Source of the DNA: DATJHM01 sp963777355
Lineage (GTDB): Bacteria > Chloroflexota > Ktedonobacteria > Ktedonobacterales > Ktedonobacteraceae
DNA length: 64,000 nt
Direction of reading: 5' to 3'
Assembly (NCBI GenBank): GCA_963777355.1
Contig: CAVZQK010000022.1
Location: 868,001 to 932,000, forward strand
Each line of letters begins with the position of its first letter. The first letter of the stretch is position 1. Of this stretch, positions 27,172-38,080 are shown piece by piece. The notes below the pieces were generated by a model. The model searched no databases. It was given only the letters and a program-made list of their open reading frames with translations, and had not been told where the DNA came from. Both the position numbers and the translations under genes were made by a program.

Positions 27172-29389
27172 ATGCCACGAAAAAAAGAGCCTGAAGTAGT
27201 CCTTCCACCAGAAGAGGCTGAACAGGTTCAACATCTGCTTGCGCAGTATGAAAGTATTGCACAGGCATTACACACCAGTACGAACCAGGCTGAGGCTGAA
27301 ATAGCCTTGCGGCCTTTCTATAATCTTTCTGAGCCAGCCCAGATTTCGCTGCTTAAAGCCCTGGCGCAGGCTCAAGCATCAACGCTGCTAGCCGATCTTG
27401 TCGTTGCAGTGAACGCATTCAGCCCCTTAAAAGAGGTGCGTAAAGAGGCCCGGCGCGTGCTGCTACGCCTGGAGGGCGCAAAGATTCATCCAAAGTGGAA
27501 CCCGCCCATCAGTCGCGCTTCCGCCATTCAAGTAGGGGTTGCTAATCCTCCTCGCTTCTGGAAAGGCTTGGTCACCGAGGCTCGCGATCAGGGCGAGGTG
27601 CAATTGACGCTCATCTGGGAACAGGGCTATGACTATAGCGAGACGCGTACACTTAGTTTCCTGCTAGATTTCTGGTTTGATGGCGTCAAAGACTGTACCG
27701 TTGAGCTTATTAGCAAGCGGCGCATCCAGCAGAGAATTGACGAGGCCCGCCAAGAACTGGCCGATATCCCCCTGGTTGATTGTACCCTGGCAGAGGGGAA
27801 GCGCCTGATCGATGAGGCGTATTCGGTCAATGTATGGCGGCAAAAAGAGGCCAACAAAGATTATCGCCTGAATCTTCAGTTCATTCAGAACTTATTCCAT
27901 ACAGGTCTTACAGAGAGTGAAGATCGAGGCCGCACCTTTATTCATCCTGAGCTGACCGACGAAGAGGCCGTCTTGAACTTTCTCGGTGCCTGGTCGCTGG
28001 GAGACTATGGGTCTGGCTTATGACCTGTTGAGTCAGAACAGCAGGATTTGCGAAAATCTGGCGAGGGAAGACTGGATTGAACTACGGCGTAAATGGGCCG
28101 ACGAGGCAAGGCCGGCCCGGCTCGAACTCGGCTTTGTCCATCAGCAAGAGCACAATCAAAGTAGTGGACTCTGGCTACCCGGCGGGGGCAGCCGTCTTGC
28201 TGCACGCAAAGAGATAGCGGTTGGCTGGTCGTTAGAACTCAACGAAACGCCTCTGAGTGGCACCCTCAGGGAATTTCCGATGGGGACCACAATCAATAAA
28301 GAGACGCGCCGCCACTGGTTCTGGACGAGCTACGTTATGACCCAAGAGGGAAAAGATTGGCGCATCCAGAGTATCACCGATGAAGGAGCAAAAGTCCAGG
28401 GGCTGCAAATTCCTGAATTGCAGAAGCGCAGCGACGAACTCTCTAAAGAGGTCGAAGAGACACTGGCACAGCGTGAAACGCTTCATCCGCAAGAATTTAT
28501 TGCGGCTCTCTCCTGGCGCTTGATAGAGATTCTCCACTACGACGATGCGCTAATAGCGCGTTTGCCTCTTGACCAAAAACTGTACCAAAACGCTTATCAG
28601 CATGCGCTAGCGGCGGCCAATCCGGAGTGGGCAATGGTCTATCTTGAGCGTATGGAAGAACGTTTCCCTGATACCAGCGGAGAAACGCTACGCAATCTGG
28701 GAGCAACCATTGCAACCGTTGCCTACAACGAGCGCAACGCATCGCAAGAAGAGAGGCGCACCCGTCTGCTCGCACGGGCCGAAGAAGCGCTGCGCACATC
28801 GGTACAACGCAATAACGATGCCCAGGGACACCTGTTACTCGCAGAATTGTTCCTGAGCCAGGAGCGCAACGATGAGGCCGAAGCAGAACTGCATCTTGGC
28901 AAAGAAAAGCAGCCAGCCCCTGCAATTGAGGCTCCGATTGAGGCGGCATTTGGGGCCCTGGCAATGCGCGGAGAACGCATCAACGAAGCCATGCTCCACT
29001 ACCAACGCGTCGGCGAGTTGATACCGGACTATCCTGGTAACTGGTTTAATCTAGGCTTTGCCCTACGTCAACTTGGGCATTTAGATCAGGCAGCAGAAAG
29101 CTATAAACGCGCGATTCGCAATGAGCCGCAGGATTTTCGTCCATATTCTGAGCTGATTGCGATCGCGATGAATCAAGGTGATAAACAGCAGGCCCGTAGC
29201 ATCGCCGAGAGAGGAATACAAGCGAACCCCGAATTGGCCCACTTGCGAGCCTTGCTAGCATCTGTACTCTTCGAGATGGGCGAACAAAGAGCAGCCCAGC
29301 ACGAACTTCAACTTGCAGAGCAGATTGATCCAACGAACCCAATTGTAGTTGAAGTTCGGCGCAGCAGTAAAACGACCAACAGACGATAA
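27172..29389 (+). CDS. TPR protein with N-terminal unknown domain, frame broken
   Basis: About 738 aa after repair. The N-terminal 280 residues contain a helical part and a segment ending FLGAWSLGDYG; in the other frame it continues LAYDLLSQNSRICENLA. Removing one G of GGG at 28009-28011 joins both. A block with HWFWTSYVMTQEGKDWRIQS recalls NTF2-like domains, and the C-terminal half has several TPR repeats (NWFNLGFALRQLGHLDQAAE, SIAERGIQANPELAHLRALLA). The downstream gene is a paralogue with the same order. ATG 27172 is preceded by GAGGAGAG. Role unknown; protein-protein scaffold is the natural guess. Confidence 0.78.
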
Positions 29390-29475
29390 GCAAGCATGCC
29401 AGAAATGGTATCAGGAAGGATGAAACAAAAGCACCATGCCACGTAATTCAGACAACGATTTGGAGTTTCTCTTCA

Positions 29476-31311
29476 ATGGGCTCCCTCAATCCTGGCGAAA
29501 TGCTCAATAGCCTTCTCGCTATGATGGGCATTGACGATCATCAGGCAGAAGAGGCGGCACGCAGCTTTTTTAGCGCCTGGAGCGAAGGCAACTATGAAGA
29601 TGCATACGGACAACTTGCCAGTGATAGTCCCCTACGCGAAGGGCTCGAACGCAAAGAATGGGGTGAGCGACGCCGGGCCTGGGTTGCACAAACGCAGGCA
29701 ACGAACCTCGTATTCGAGGTCGCACTCCCACCGACTGACGAAGATGAGGACGACGAAGACGAGAGCGAGGATCTAGAGGTCATCTTTGCGGAGGACGACG
29801 AATTTGGAAAGCCACGGCCACAGATCATCGAGCTCAAGACAGCCCTGACAACAACAACAGAGGAAGAAGAAGATGAAGATGAGGATGAGGATGAGGAAGT
29901 AGATCACGGGCCAGTGCAAGTCGAGGTCTTCTGGTCCCTCGAAATTCCCAATCCCAGCAGCGGCGAGAAGCTCCCAGAGATTCCAACGGCAACCCTTGTG
30001 CTCAAAGAGACTGGCAATCACTGGTTCTGGACCAGCTATACGATGGTTCAGGAAGACGAAAAGTGGCTTATTCAAGATGCCCATGACGAGGGATTGGATG
30101 CCCTCGCGCTGCCAGTAGAAGAGATACAAGAGCTCCAGATCGATCTCATCACACACATCGGCGAATTGGTAGAAGAAGTTGAAGAGGAGATGGCCGATGA
30201 GGACCTTGAGGACGACGAGGATGAGGACGACGAAGAATTCGAGGAGGACGACGAGGATGAGGACGACGAGGAAGAAGATGGATTCGCCGAACTCGAATTT
30301 GCCGAGCTTGCAGGTCGCCTTCAAGAGACAATGTGGCTGACACTCCGTGTCCTCTCTTATGGCGATGTCCTTTATAATAAACAGCCCGATGACCCCCAGG
30401 TCTACGAAAACGTCTATAATCAGGCTTCGCAATTTCAACAGTTCGAGCGTGCCGCAGCATACGCCCAACTCCAGGCCGAACGCCTGCCAGAACAACGCGC
30501 CAGCGCATTGCGCGATTACGCTGTCGCAGTGATGAATCAGAGCGATCTGCTTGTAAACAACGAAGAGCTGGACGACGAGGATAAGCAAGAGATTGTTGGA
30601 CACTATGCCTCACTCGCCGAGCAGGCATTGACCACTTCTATCTCTCTCGATGACGACGTCCATGCCCATATTCTCTTTGCAAATGTGCTTATTAAGCAAA
30701 ACAGCCGCCTGGAGGAGGCCGAAGCCCGTCTGCAACAGCTAAAGAGCCGCGATTTAGAGGATATGGATCGCACCTATATCGCCATTGGCGAAGCGCATAT
30801 TGCACGCCTCCGTGATGAGCCAGAAAAAGCTCTTGCTTCCTACCAGGAAGCGGCAGCACTCAGCCCGGATATTCCCCATATCTGGTTCAATATTGGGCAC
30901 TTCCAGCGCGAGTTGGGTGATCTCAACGCCGCCCAGGAGAGTCTTACCCGCAGTATTGAGGAAGATCCGCAAGAGGTCGAGGCTTACTCTGAGCTTGCCG
31001 CAATCTATACGCAGTTAAACGAGCCAGCCGCAGCCCAGGAGCTACTCGAAGATGGTCTTGAGATCAATCCAGATTCAGTTGACCTGCTTGCGGCCCTCTC
31101 TCTGGTTCACACAACCAAAGGGGACTTGAAAGTCGCCGAAGAGTTTTCGGATGAAGCCGAAGAGATTGATGCTGAACACTATCTGGTAGAGCAGGCCCGC
31201 GAACAATTCGAGGCCGCAAAAGCTCGCCAGCGTCAGCAACAGAAAAGCAAGCTTCAAGGCAAAAACAAACCGGGCCGTCAACAGCCACACAATAATAAAA
31301 AGAAGAAATGA
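29476..31311 (+). CDS. Acidic TPR protein, paralogue of upstream gene
   Basis: 611 aa. Same plan as the upstream gene: FFSAWSEGNYEDAYGQLA, HWFWTSYTMVQEDEKWLIQD, then TPR repeats (IWFNIGHFQRELGDLNAAQE). Two extremely acidic insertions (Glu/Asp only over most of residues 93-150 and 235-270) interrupt the first half, and the tail is basic with KSKLQGKNKPGRQQPHNNKK. The predicted start ATG 29476 may not be true: ATG 29435 (MPRNSDNDLEFLFNG) resembles the MPRKKEP start of the paralogue and is one base out of frame, so another indel near 29470 is possible. Overlaps the next gene by ATGA at 31308-31311. Function unknown. Confidence 0.78.
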   Translation: MGSLNPGEMLNSLLAMMGIDDHQAEEAARSFFSAWSEGNYEDAYGQLASDSPLREGLERKEWGERRRAWVAQTQATNLVFEVALPPTDEDEDDEDESEDLEVIFAEDDEFGKPRPQIIELKTALTTTTEEEEDEDEDEDEEVDHGPVQVEVFWSLEIPNPSSGEKLPEIPTATLVLKETGNHWFWTSYTMVQEDEKWLIQDAHDEGLDALALPVEEIQELQIDLITHIGELVEEVEEEMADEDLEDDEDEDDEEFEEDDEDEDDEEEDGFAELEFAELAGRLQETMWLTLRVLSYGDVLYNKQPDDPQVYENVYNQASQFQQFERAAAYAQLQAERLPEQRASALRDYAVAVMNQSDLLVNNEELDDEDKQEIVGHYASLAEQALTTSISLDDDVHAHILFANVLIKQNSRLEEAEARLQQLKSRDLEDMDRTYIAIGEAHIARLRDEPEKALASYQEAAALSPDIPHIWFNIGHFQRELGDLNAAQESLTRSIEEDPQEVEAYSELAAIYTQLNEPAAAQELLEDGLEINPDSVDLLAALSLVHTTKGDLKVAEEFSDEAEEIDAEHYLVEQAREQFEAAKARQRQQQKSKLQGKNKPGRQQPHNNKKKK

Positions 31312-32600
31312 TAACACAAGAAGAACGTTCTATTACCTATCACACGCTGACCCTGGGAGCCTTAACGCGTGAGGGCGATGCCCTGGCAGAAATCAGCATT
31401 GAAGACCAGGCGGGGGCGACGCAGCAGACTATGCTACGCGTCCCCGCCGGTCTTCCTGGTGAACACGTCACAATCGCCGTTGAGGCTCCCCTCTCACCAC
31501 GTCCAGGCAAGAGGAGACGTCATTGGAAACCGCGCCCTCCTCGCGTCTGGATTACCGAGATCCATACAGCCTCACCGCTACGCGTCCAGGCTCCTTGCCC
31601 GGTCTTTGGAAGCTGTGGCGGCTGTCAGCTACAGCATCTTCAGTACGAGGCCCAGCTCACCTGGAAACGCGATACCGTCGCACACCTGCTTCAAGAGATC
31701 GGGCACTTTGTAGAGCCGCCACTATTGGCAACAGTGCCTTGTGACGATCCCTGGCACTATCGCAACCAGATGCGCTTCTCCGTGAATTGCAGCGGGCAAC
31801 CAGGACTGACCGTGCGCGGGAGCCACCGCGTCCTGCCACTTGAACATTGCCCTATTGCCCAGCCACAGATCAATCAGGCACTCGAAATCTTGAGTCGGCA
31901 CGAAAATGCACGGCCTCAAGTGCTCGTACGCTGCGGAGCGGCCAGTGGTCAGCTTATGCTTCAACCGGCCCCACAAGCAGAGGTTGCCCAGGAACTGAGC
32001 GAGGTGGAGCTGGATGTACATACTGAAACAATGGAAGAGCAGCTAGGCGGTGAGACCTTCCGCATCCGTCCCAGCTCGTTCTTTCAGACCAATACGGCGC
32101 AGGCCGAAAAGATGGCACGCATGGTTCTCGCGGGCATCCTCTCTGATAAGCCAGAGAGCGCCCAGGACTGCACCATCGTCGATGCCTACTGCGGCGTCGG
32201 CACGTTCGCCCTGCTTCTGGCTCGCCATGTCGGCAAGGTGATTGCCATCGAAGAATCGCCCAGCGCCATCAAAGATGCCCAATGGAATACACGCGAAGCA
32301 CCGAACGTGGAGATTATCAAAGGCAAAGTTGAAGCCATGTTGCCCTCACTCGCGGCGCAGATCGACGGTTTTGTGATTGATCCGCCCCGCGCTGGCTGTC
32401 AGGCAGAGGTCTTACAGGCATTGATCGAGCATCCCGTCGCCCGCATCGTCTACGTCTCTTGCGATCCCTCGACGCTGGCACGCGACCTCGATATTCTTTG
32501 CCATGTGCATCCCACCTATCGCCTGCGTTCAATCCAACCGCTGGACATGTTCCCGCAAACGGCCCATATTGAATGCATTACTGTTCTGGAGCGTAGATAA
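31308..32600 (+). CDS. 23S rRNA (uracil-5-)-methyltransferase, RumA/RlmD family
   Basis: 430 aa. N-terminal TRAM-like domain (about 1-90), then CPVFGSCGGCQLQH with Cys97, Cys103 and Cys106 and, further on, EHCPIAQ as a likely fourth cysteine for a 4Fe-4S cluster. SAM-binding VDAYCGVGTFALLLA and the catalytic Cys of VYVSCDPSTLARDL follow. Methylates U1939 or U747-type uridines in 23S rRNA by family analogy; exact site not predictable. Start ATG 31308 overlaps the stop of the TPR gene (ATGA), so the genes are translationally coupled. Confidence 0.92.
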   Translation: MITQEERSITYHTLTLGALTREGDALAEISIEDQAGATQQTMLRVPAGLPGEHVTIAVEAPLSPRPGKRRRHWKPRPPRVWITEIHTASPLRVQAPCPVFGSCGGCQLQHLQYEAQLTWKRDTVAHLLQEIGHFVEPPLLATVPCDDPWHYRNQMRFSVNCSGQPGLTVRGSHRVLPLEHCPIAQPQINQALEILSRHENARPQVLVRCGAASGQLMLQPAPQAEVAQELSEVELDVHTETMEEQLGGETFRIRPSSFFQTNTAQAEKMARMVLAGILSDKPESAQDCTIVDAYCGVGTFALLLARHVGKVIAIEESPSAIKDAQWNTREAPNVEIIKGKVEAMLPSLAAQIDGFVIDPPRAGCQAEVLQALIEHPVARIVYVSCDPSTLARDLDILCHVHPTYRLRSIQPLDMFPQTAHIECITVLERR

Positions 32601-32606
32601 GATTTT

Positions 32607-33263
32607 ATGATGACTCAATCGCCTTTACTGCTCGCCTCCGCCTCGCCCAGACGGAGGCAGTTGATTAAACAGCTCGGCTTACCTGTCGAAATCGCAGTCT
32701 CGCCAATTGATGAAGAGGCTGTGCAGAGCCACTACCAGGGGCCTGCCGAGGAATTTGCCGAATGGACCGCGCGCCATAAAGCCGTGGGCGCACTCGCGCT
32801 CCCCGCCGCGCAGGGCCGCCTGGTTATTGGAGCTGATACAACAGTCATTCTCGCCGGGGAGATTCTGGGCAAGCCACGCGATCCCGCCCACGCCTACGAA
32901 CTACTGGCCGCGCTGCGAGGTCGCTGGCATAAAGTTGTCACGGGAGTAGTTGTAGCAGGCTCATACAATGGAGAGCTGAGGGTTGTTTCTGAAAGTTGCA
33001 GCACACCAGTTCTCATGCGTGCCTACAGTGATGCCGAGATCGAGGCCTATATTGCCACTGGTGATCCGCTGGACAAGGCAGGCGCTTACGGTATTCAGCA
33101 TCCAGAATTTCAACCAACCGAGCGCATTGATGGCTGCTATCTCAACGTCGTTGGCCTTCCTCTCTGCACGCTCACCAGACTACTTGCACAATTTGCTTGC
33201 GCCCCAGAGGCTCCAGAGCACGCTGAACGTGCATGTCGCTGGTCGGAGCGCTGCTTGATTTAG
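32607..33263 (+). CDS. maf: Maf-like nucleoside triphosphate pyrophosphatase
   Basis: 218 aa. Maf/YhdE signature LLASASPRRRQLIKQLG at the N-terminus, VIGADTTVIL and DKAGAYGIQ later. Hydrolyses non-canonical or surplus nucleoside triphosphates (dTTP/UTP class) to the monophosphate, in housecleaning of nucleotide pools. Tightly follows the methyltransferase (6 bp) and precedes gluQ by 13 bp. Confidence 0.92.
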   Translation: MMTQSPLLLASASPRRRQLIKQLGLPVEIAVSPIDEEAVQSHYQGPAEEFAEWTARHKAVGALALPAAQGRLVIGADTTVILAGEILGKPRDPAHAYELLAALRGRWHKVVTGVVVAGSYNGELRVVSESCSTPVLMRAYSDAEIEAYIATGDPLDKAGAYGIQHPEFQPTERIDGCYLNVVGLPLCTLTRLLAQFACAPEAPEHAERACRWSERCLI

Positions 33264-33276
33264 CGCGAATAAGTTC

Positions 33277-34245
33277 ATGACAGAATCAGTACGAGGCCGA
33301 TACGCACCCAGCCCTAGTGGCGATCTGCACATGGGGAATCTACGCACCGCCCTGCTTGCCTGGCTTTTTGCGCGGGTGGCAAAAGGCTCTTTTCTGCTGC
33401 GCATAGAGGATCTGGATCGTCCCCGTATGCGTTCGGGAGTTACGCAGCGAATACTTGAAGATCTACGCTGGCTCGGTCTGGATTGGGACGAGGGACCAGA
33501 TTGCGGTGGCCCTTATGCGCCTTATACGCAGAGCGAGCGCATTGATCTCTACGAGCAGGCTCTCCAACGTCTCCAGGCTGCCAACCTGGTCTATCCCTGC
33601 TATTGCAGCCGGGCAGAAGTTCTGCAAGCCGCCAGCGCACCTCAGCAAGGAGCCGAAGGAAGTCCACGCTATCCAGGGACCTGCCGCGATCTCACACAAC
33701 GGCAGATTCGGTGCTACGAAGCAATGGGGAGGAAGCCCTCGCTCCGCTTCCGTGTCGATGACGAACGTGTGGTAACCTTTGTCGATCACCTCAACGGCTC
33801 TCAGAGTCAGCAGGTTCAGCAGACAGTAGGCGACTTTATCATACGCCGCTCGGATGGCATCTTCGCCTATCAGTTCGCCGTCGTCGTCGATGATGGCCTG
33901 ATGCATATCAACCAGGTGGTGCGGGGTATCGATCTGCTCTCTTCAACCGCACGCCAGATCCTTCTCTTTGAAGCCCTGCAATTCCCCTTGCCTGCGTTCA
34001 TCCATGTCCCATTAGTCCTGGATACTCATGGAAAACGCCTCGCAAAGCGTCTACGCAGCGAAGGTCTGGGCCCGCTCCGCTCCACAGGCATGACAGCCGA
34101 ACAGGTAGTAAGCCAACTGGCAACAAGCTGTGGCCTCAACGAGCCTGGCACTATCCTGAGCAGCACCACCCTCGTAAAGAAGTACGAAAAAGACAGGTAT
34201 GATATAATGCACACAATATTGCAAGCTCAGTTATCTGAACAATAA
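33277..34245 (+). CDS. gluQ: Glutamyl-Q tRNA(Asp) synthetase
   Basis: 322 aa. Truncated glutamyl-tRNA synthetase without an anticodon-binding domain, as expected for GluQ: RYAPSPSGDLHMGNLRTALL (HIGH region), LLRIEDLDRPR, the zinc site CYCSRAEVL ... YPGTC, and KRLAKR in place of KMSKS. Attaches glutamate to queuosine 34 of tRNA(Asp). Queuosine genes themselves are not in the window. Length near the family mean of about 300. Confidence 0.9.
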   Translation: MTESVRGRYAPSPSGDLHMGNLRTALLAWLFARVAKGSFLLRIEDLDRPRMRSGVTQRILEDLRWLGLDWDEGPDCGGPYAPYTQSERIDLYEQALQRLQAANLVYPCYCSRAEVLQAASAPQQGAEGSPRYPGTCRDLTQRQIRCYEAMGRKPSLRFRVDDERVVTFVDHLNGSQSQQVQQTVGDFIIRRSDGIFAYQFAVVVDDGLMHINQVVRGIDLLSSTARQILLFEALQFPLPAFIHVPLVLDTHGKRLAKRLRSEGLGPLRSTGMTAEQVVSQLATSCGLNEPGTILSSTTLVKKYEKDRYDIMHTILQAQLSEQ

Positions 34246-34253
34246 CTGGCTAC

Positions 34254-35420
34254 ATGCCTCGACTGGGTTTGTCGCCCATGAGATTTGTTTATGAGATGTT
34301 CTTTCAATCACAAAAGCAAAAATATAGCAAGAAGGTTGGTTTTGTAGGAGACATGTTAGTTATAGCCGGTAGTACTTATACTGCCACCTGGACGGCAATC
34401 ACCGTGCAAATCATTCAAACGGCAGCCAGTATCGCAATTGTCGTGGCAGGCTTGATTGTTGGCCTGATTCTACGACATAAACTCTGTACAGCGTCTCAAA
34501 AAAACCGTTCTTGACGCCTGGCTTATTCAAACCCTGGGAGTCCTGGCGGTGCTTCCCACGTTGATTTCGCCCTGATTACCCTGCCGATCATCTTACGCCT
34601 GGGTACAGAAACAATCGATCAGCTTCTGAATCAAGCCAAACAATTTCTTCTCAGTATAGAGTATCAGAATCTCCTGGGAAATCTCCTCACAACCCTGGTT
34701 CTTATTGCACTTGGTATCGGGGCCGCACGTACTATACAAATCTTGATAATTCGTGGCCTGAGTGACAAACGTATTGATATTAATATTCGGACGCTCTTTG
34801 GCCGTATCTTTTATATTCTGACACTTGTGATTATGGGATTCTGGATTTTAGCTGTCTGGAATGTCTCGGTTGGCATCCCTGTTGCGGCCTTTGGCATCGT
34901 TACCGCTGCGGTTATTGTCTCAATTCAGGATGTGCTGAAAGATCTGGTGGCCGGGCTGTATATTCTGCTAGAGCGCCCTTTCTATATCGGGAATATCATC
35001 AGTATCTCTACCTACCTGGGCCGCGTTGAGGATGTCCAGCTTCGCGCTACCAAGTTGAGATTGCTGAGCGGCGAGGAGGTCTCTATCCCAAACTCGCTTG
35101 TTTTTAGTGGGACCGTAGTGAATACTTCCTATTATGGCGAGCGGCGTGCTACTATAAAGGTTGATATTCTCAAAGAGGATTTTGTAACTGTTGAGACCGC
35201 CAAAAGAATCCTCTCTACGATTAAAGAGGTCGATGGCGTTATGCAGGATAAGGAGCCAACTGCCTTATTTAGTGGCTATGCGACGGATAAGATGACATTG
35301 ACGGTGCGTTTCTGGGTCGCTAATCAGCAAAACGCGGCCATCTCTGATGTCATGTATGCCTTGCATATGCTGCTCCCAAATGCCGATCTCTCAGTCGTCG
35401 ATTTTGCGGGCAATGTCTAG
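34254..35420 (+). CDS. MscS family mechanosensitive channel, two frame breaks
   Basis: About 388 aa with two compensating indels. First part (34254-34490) has helices TAITVQIIQTAASIAIVVAG; the middle reads RLKKTVLDAWLIQTLGVLAVLP in a second frame; from about 34570 the third reads ALITLPIILRLGTETIDQLL and continues into the conserved pore and beta domain: WNVSVGIPVAAFGIVTAAVI, VSIQDVLKDLVAGLYIL, LERPFYIGNIISIS, VSIPNSLV. Breaks lie near 34484-34492 and 34550-34562. Opens under membrane tension to release osmolytes. Downstream of gluQ by 8 bp; precise start uncertain (34254, 34278 or 34353). Confidence 0.82.
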
Positions 35421-35537
35421 TTTTTTCAATCCTCGGCAGGTCATAGGGAATTGCTGAAAAGCCTGTTCGTTTCCAGGTGACCTGATGCCAGGATACAACA
35501 CATTTCAGATGCTCAGTTCTGCACTGTTTTCTGGAGG

Positions 35538-36254
35538 ATGAGATACACGTTGAAGAAAGATGCATCTTCGCCAATACAGAACATGCGCCATATTGGCCTT
35601 CTTGGTGGTACGTTTGACCCTATTCATCATGCTCACCTGATTATTGCCGAAGAGGTCCGGACGACGCTGGGGCTGGCCGAGATGGTCTTTATTCCCTCTG
35701 GTCAGCCCCCTCATAAGCCCGGACGCCATATCGCGACTGCCGAGCAACGCATGACGATGCTCGAACTGGCGATTGCCTCCAATGCGCACTTTTCTAGCTC
35801 CCGCATCGAGCTAGATCGACCTGGACCTTCTTATCTTGTCGATACCCTGCAATTGCTACGTGCCCAGTGGGGAGATGATGTTGTGCTCTCTTTTGTCATT
35901 GGCTGGGATAGTCTGGAAGACCTCCACACCTGGTATGACCCGGAAGGGATTCTCGCTTCCCTCGATCATCTCGTCGCCGTGCGCCGACCCGGTCACGTCA
36001 CCCCGGAAGGGTATCTCGCACAATTAGAACAACGCCTTCCCGGCATCAACGCACGCTTACTCGTCGTGCCGGTGCCACAATTAGATATCTCATCAACCGA
36101 CCTGCGCCAGCGTGTCTCTGAGGGACGACCCATTACCTATCAGACTCCTCTGGCGGTTGAACACTATATTCTGGAACAGAAGCTCTATCAAGTCACAGCG
36201 GAGCTTTCAGAAAAAGAGCAGAAGACAGATTATGACAGAACCCATGCACTTTGA
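35538..36254 (+). CDS. nadD: Nicotinate-nucleotide adenylyltransferase
   Basis: 238 aa from ATG 35538; true start may be TTG 35550 or ATG 35583, since the GGAGG at 35533-35537 touches the first ATG. GLLGGTFDPIHHAHL is the nucleotidyl-transferase HxGH-type motif, and SSTDLRQRV near the end is the ISSTxIR signature. Converts nicotinate mononucleotide and ATP to deamido-NAD. NAD kinase of the same pathway is at 19.6 kb. Last 22 bases overlap the DUF951 gene, so the two are probably coupled. Confidence 0.92.
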   Translation: MRYTLKKDASSPIQNMRHIGLLGGTFDPIHHAHLIIAEEVRTTLGLAEMVFIPSGQPPHKPGRHIATAEQRMTMLELAIASNAHFSSSRIELDRPGPSYLVDTLQLLRAQWGDDVVLSFVIGWDSLEDLHTWYDPEGILASLDHLVAVRRPGHVTPEGYLAQLEQRLPGINARLLVVPVPQLDISSTDLRQRVSEGRPITYQTPLAVEHYILEQKLYQVTAELSEKEQKTDYDRTHAL

Positions 36255-36465
36255 ACTCGGTGATCGCTTTCGCCTGCGTAAACAGCATCCCTGTGGCAAC
36301 TTTGATTGGGAGGTAGTACGCCTGGGAGCTGATATTGGCTTACGCTGCGAAAAATGTGGCCGCCGTGTCCTCTTGCCTCGCTCAGAGGTCGAACGCCGCA
36401 TTAAACAACGCTTGCCCAGACTAGAAAAACCCAGGGATGAGGCGTTTTTCGACGATGAAGCGTAA
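36232..36465 (+). CDS. DUF951 family protein
   Basis: 77 aa. HPCGNFDWEVVRLGADIGLRCEKCGRRVLLPRSEVERR matches the small DUF951 family (CxxG...CxxC zinc-ribbon-like pattern: HPCG then CEKCG) except that the run is quoted only in part here: HPCGNFDWEVVRLGADIGLR. Start ATG 36232 overlaps the end of nadD. Family function unknown; commonly near replication and translation genes. Confidence 0.82.
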   Translation: MTEPMHFELGDRFRLRKQHPCGNFDWEVVRLGADIGLRCEKCGRRVLLPRSEVERRIKQRLPRLEKPRDEAFFDDEA

Positions 36466-36574
36466 ACCTTATCTCATCGCTCACAATCAGCTATTTCCGT
36501 TCTTGCAGAGCTTTCAGCAGGGCGGAAAAGCGCAGCATCTCTAACCGTTGAACGCTACACAAGGAGAGTCTTTC

Positions 36575-37994
36575 ATGGACCCGGCCAATCGTAATAGTGG
36601 TTTTGTCGCAGTTTTACGCAATCGGAATTTTCTGTACCTCTGGTTGGCACAGTTGATTTCGCTCACGATCCTCAACGCGACCAATTATGCACTTATCGCC
36701 CATATCGGCGAAGTGACGCACTCAACCACTCAGGTTGGTCTGGCTATTATCTGTTTTAGTCTGCCAGCGGTCCTCTTTGGTGCGCCCGCAGGCGTCTTTG
36801 TGGACCGGATGAACAAACGCACGGTCTTGTGGAGCAGTAATTGCTTGCGGGCTGCCGCGACCCTGGTTTTCGTCTTCTCACTGCTAGTGAATCGCAATGC
36901 GGTCCTGCCTATTTATCTCTTGACCTTCCTGATCTCAGGCATTGGCCAGTTTTTTACGCCCGCCGAAAGCTCAGCGATTCCTCTGCTCGTCAAAAATGAA
37001 GAGCTCATCCCCGCTCTTTCACTCTTCAATATCACATTTATGCTTTCCCAGGCACTCGGCTTTCTCATCGTTGCCCCACTCGCCCTGATCTTCCTGCCCA
37101 CGTTCCATATCTTCAATCTGACAATCCATTCAACCGAACAGCTTTATATGCTGGTGGCCCTGCTCTATCTGGTCTGCGCCTTCTTGATTATATTGATACC
37201 CAAACCTAGCCTGATCCAGAAACGCCGTACAACGATGACGGGCAATGTTGGTCCGGTGGCGACAGAGACGATTGGGATCATTGGCAATGTCTGGCAGGAG
37301 ATGATGCAGGGCTGGAGCTTTGTGCGCCGCGAGAAACCGCTCTTCCTGGCCGTCGTTCAGCTCTCATTCGCAGGCGTGCTGATGCTGGTCATTAGCCAGC
37401 TCGCTACTCCAATTGTGACCCAGCTTCTGCATTTTCCTGCCGATAATCTGGCCCTGGTCTTCGCGCCCGCAGGGATCGGCCTGGTGGTGGGTTCTGTGCT
37501 GATGCCGCGCATTACTAGCCATATGTCACGCTTGAGAGCGATCTTCACCGGCATCGTGGTCTTGACTGCGGCTACGCTACTGATTCCGCTCCTGGTCCTG
37601 CTGGCACAATATCTCCAGCCGGTAGGCTGGAATCAGGAATCCACTTCTCCTGCTGGCAATGGCGCTCATTATGTGTTGCGCAGGCTTTGCGCTCGACTTT
37701 ATCAATATACCTGCCCAGACCGCTATTCAGGAATTAACGCCTGATTGGTTAAAGGGACGAGTAATCGCCCTCCAGATGGTCCTTTATAATGCCTGCTCTA
37801 TCCCTGTTATTCTTTTCACAGGCGCGTTCGCAGACATTTTTAGCGTCAACGGCGTGCTCTATCTCATGTCGGCCTGCGAGCTTGCATTTGGCGTCTGGGG
37901 CATCTGGTACGAACGCAGACATGGACTCGTCAAAGCAAGCAAGCCGGTTGAGCAGAGCGACCATGAGGAAGTACGCGATACGATTTCTCGCTGA
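36575..37994 (+). CDS. MFS transporter, frame broken
   Basis: About 472 aa after repair. Twelve-helix major facilitator of the drug/macrolide-efflux-like type: NRNFLYLWLAQLISLTILN, GAPAGVFVDRMNKR (loop 2-3 motif), VLMPRITSHMSRLRA. The frame fails near 37640 and the next one continues NPLLLLAMALIMCCAGFALD to 37994. Removing one G of GG at 37636-37637 joins them as GWNQ then NPLLLL. AGGAGAG before ATG 36575 makes that start better than 36548. Substrate unknown. Confidence 0.85.
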
Positions 37995-38080
37995 GATTCC
38001 GGTAATGCATTGACGAACGAAAGGGATTAGGTCTACAATACTTATGGAAGATCGTTCACAATATACTGAGAGCATGCGCC

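Noticed and set aside
29773..30603. Long minus-strand ORF of 276 codons opposite the acidic TPR gene
   Set aside because: It is the complement of GAG/GAC-rich codons and lacks a start signal.
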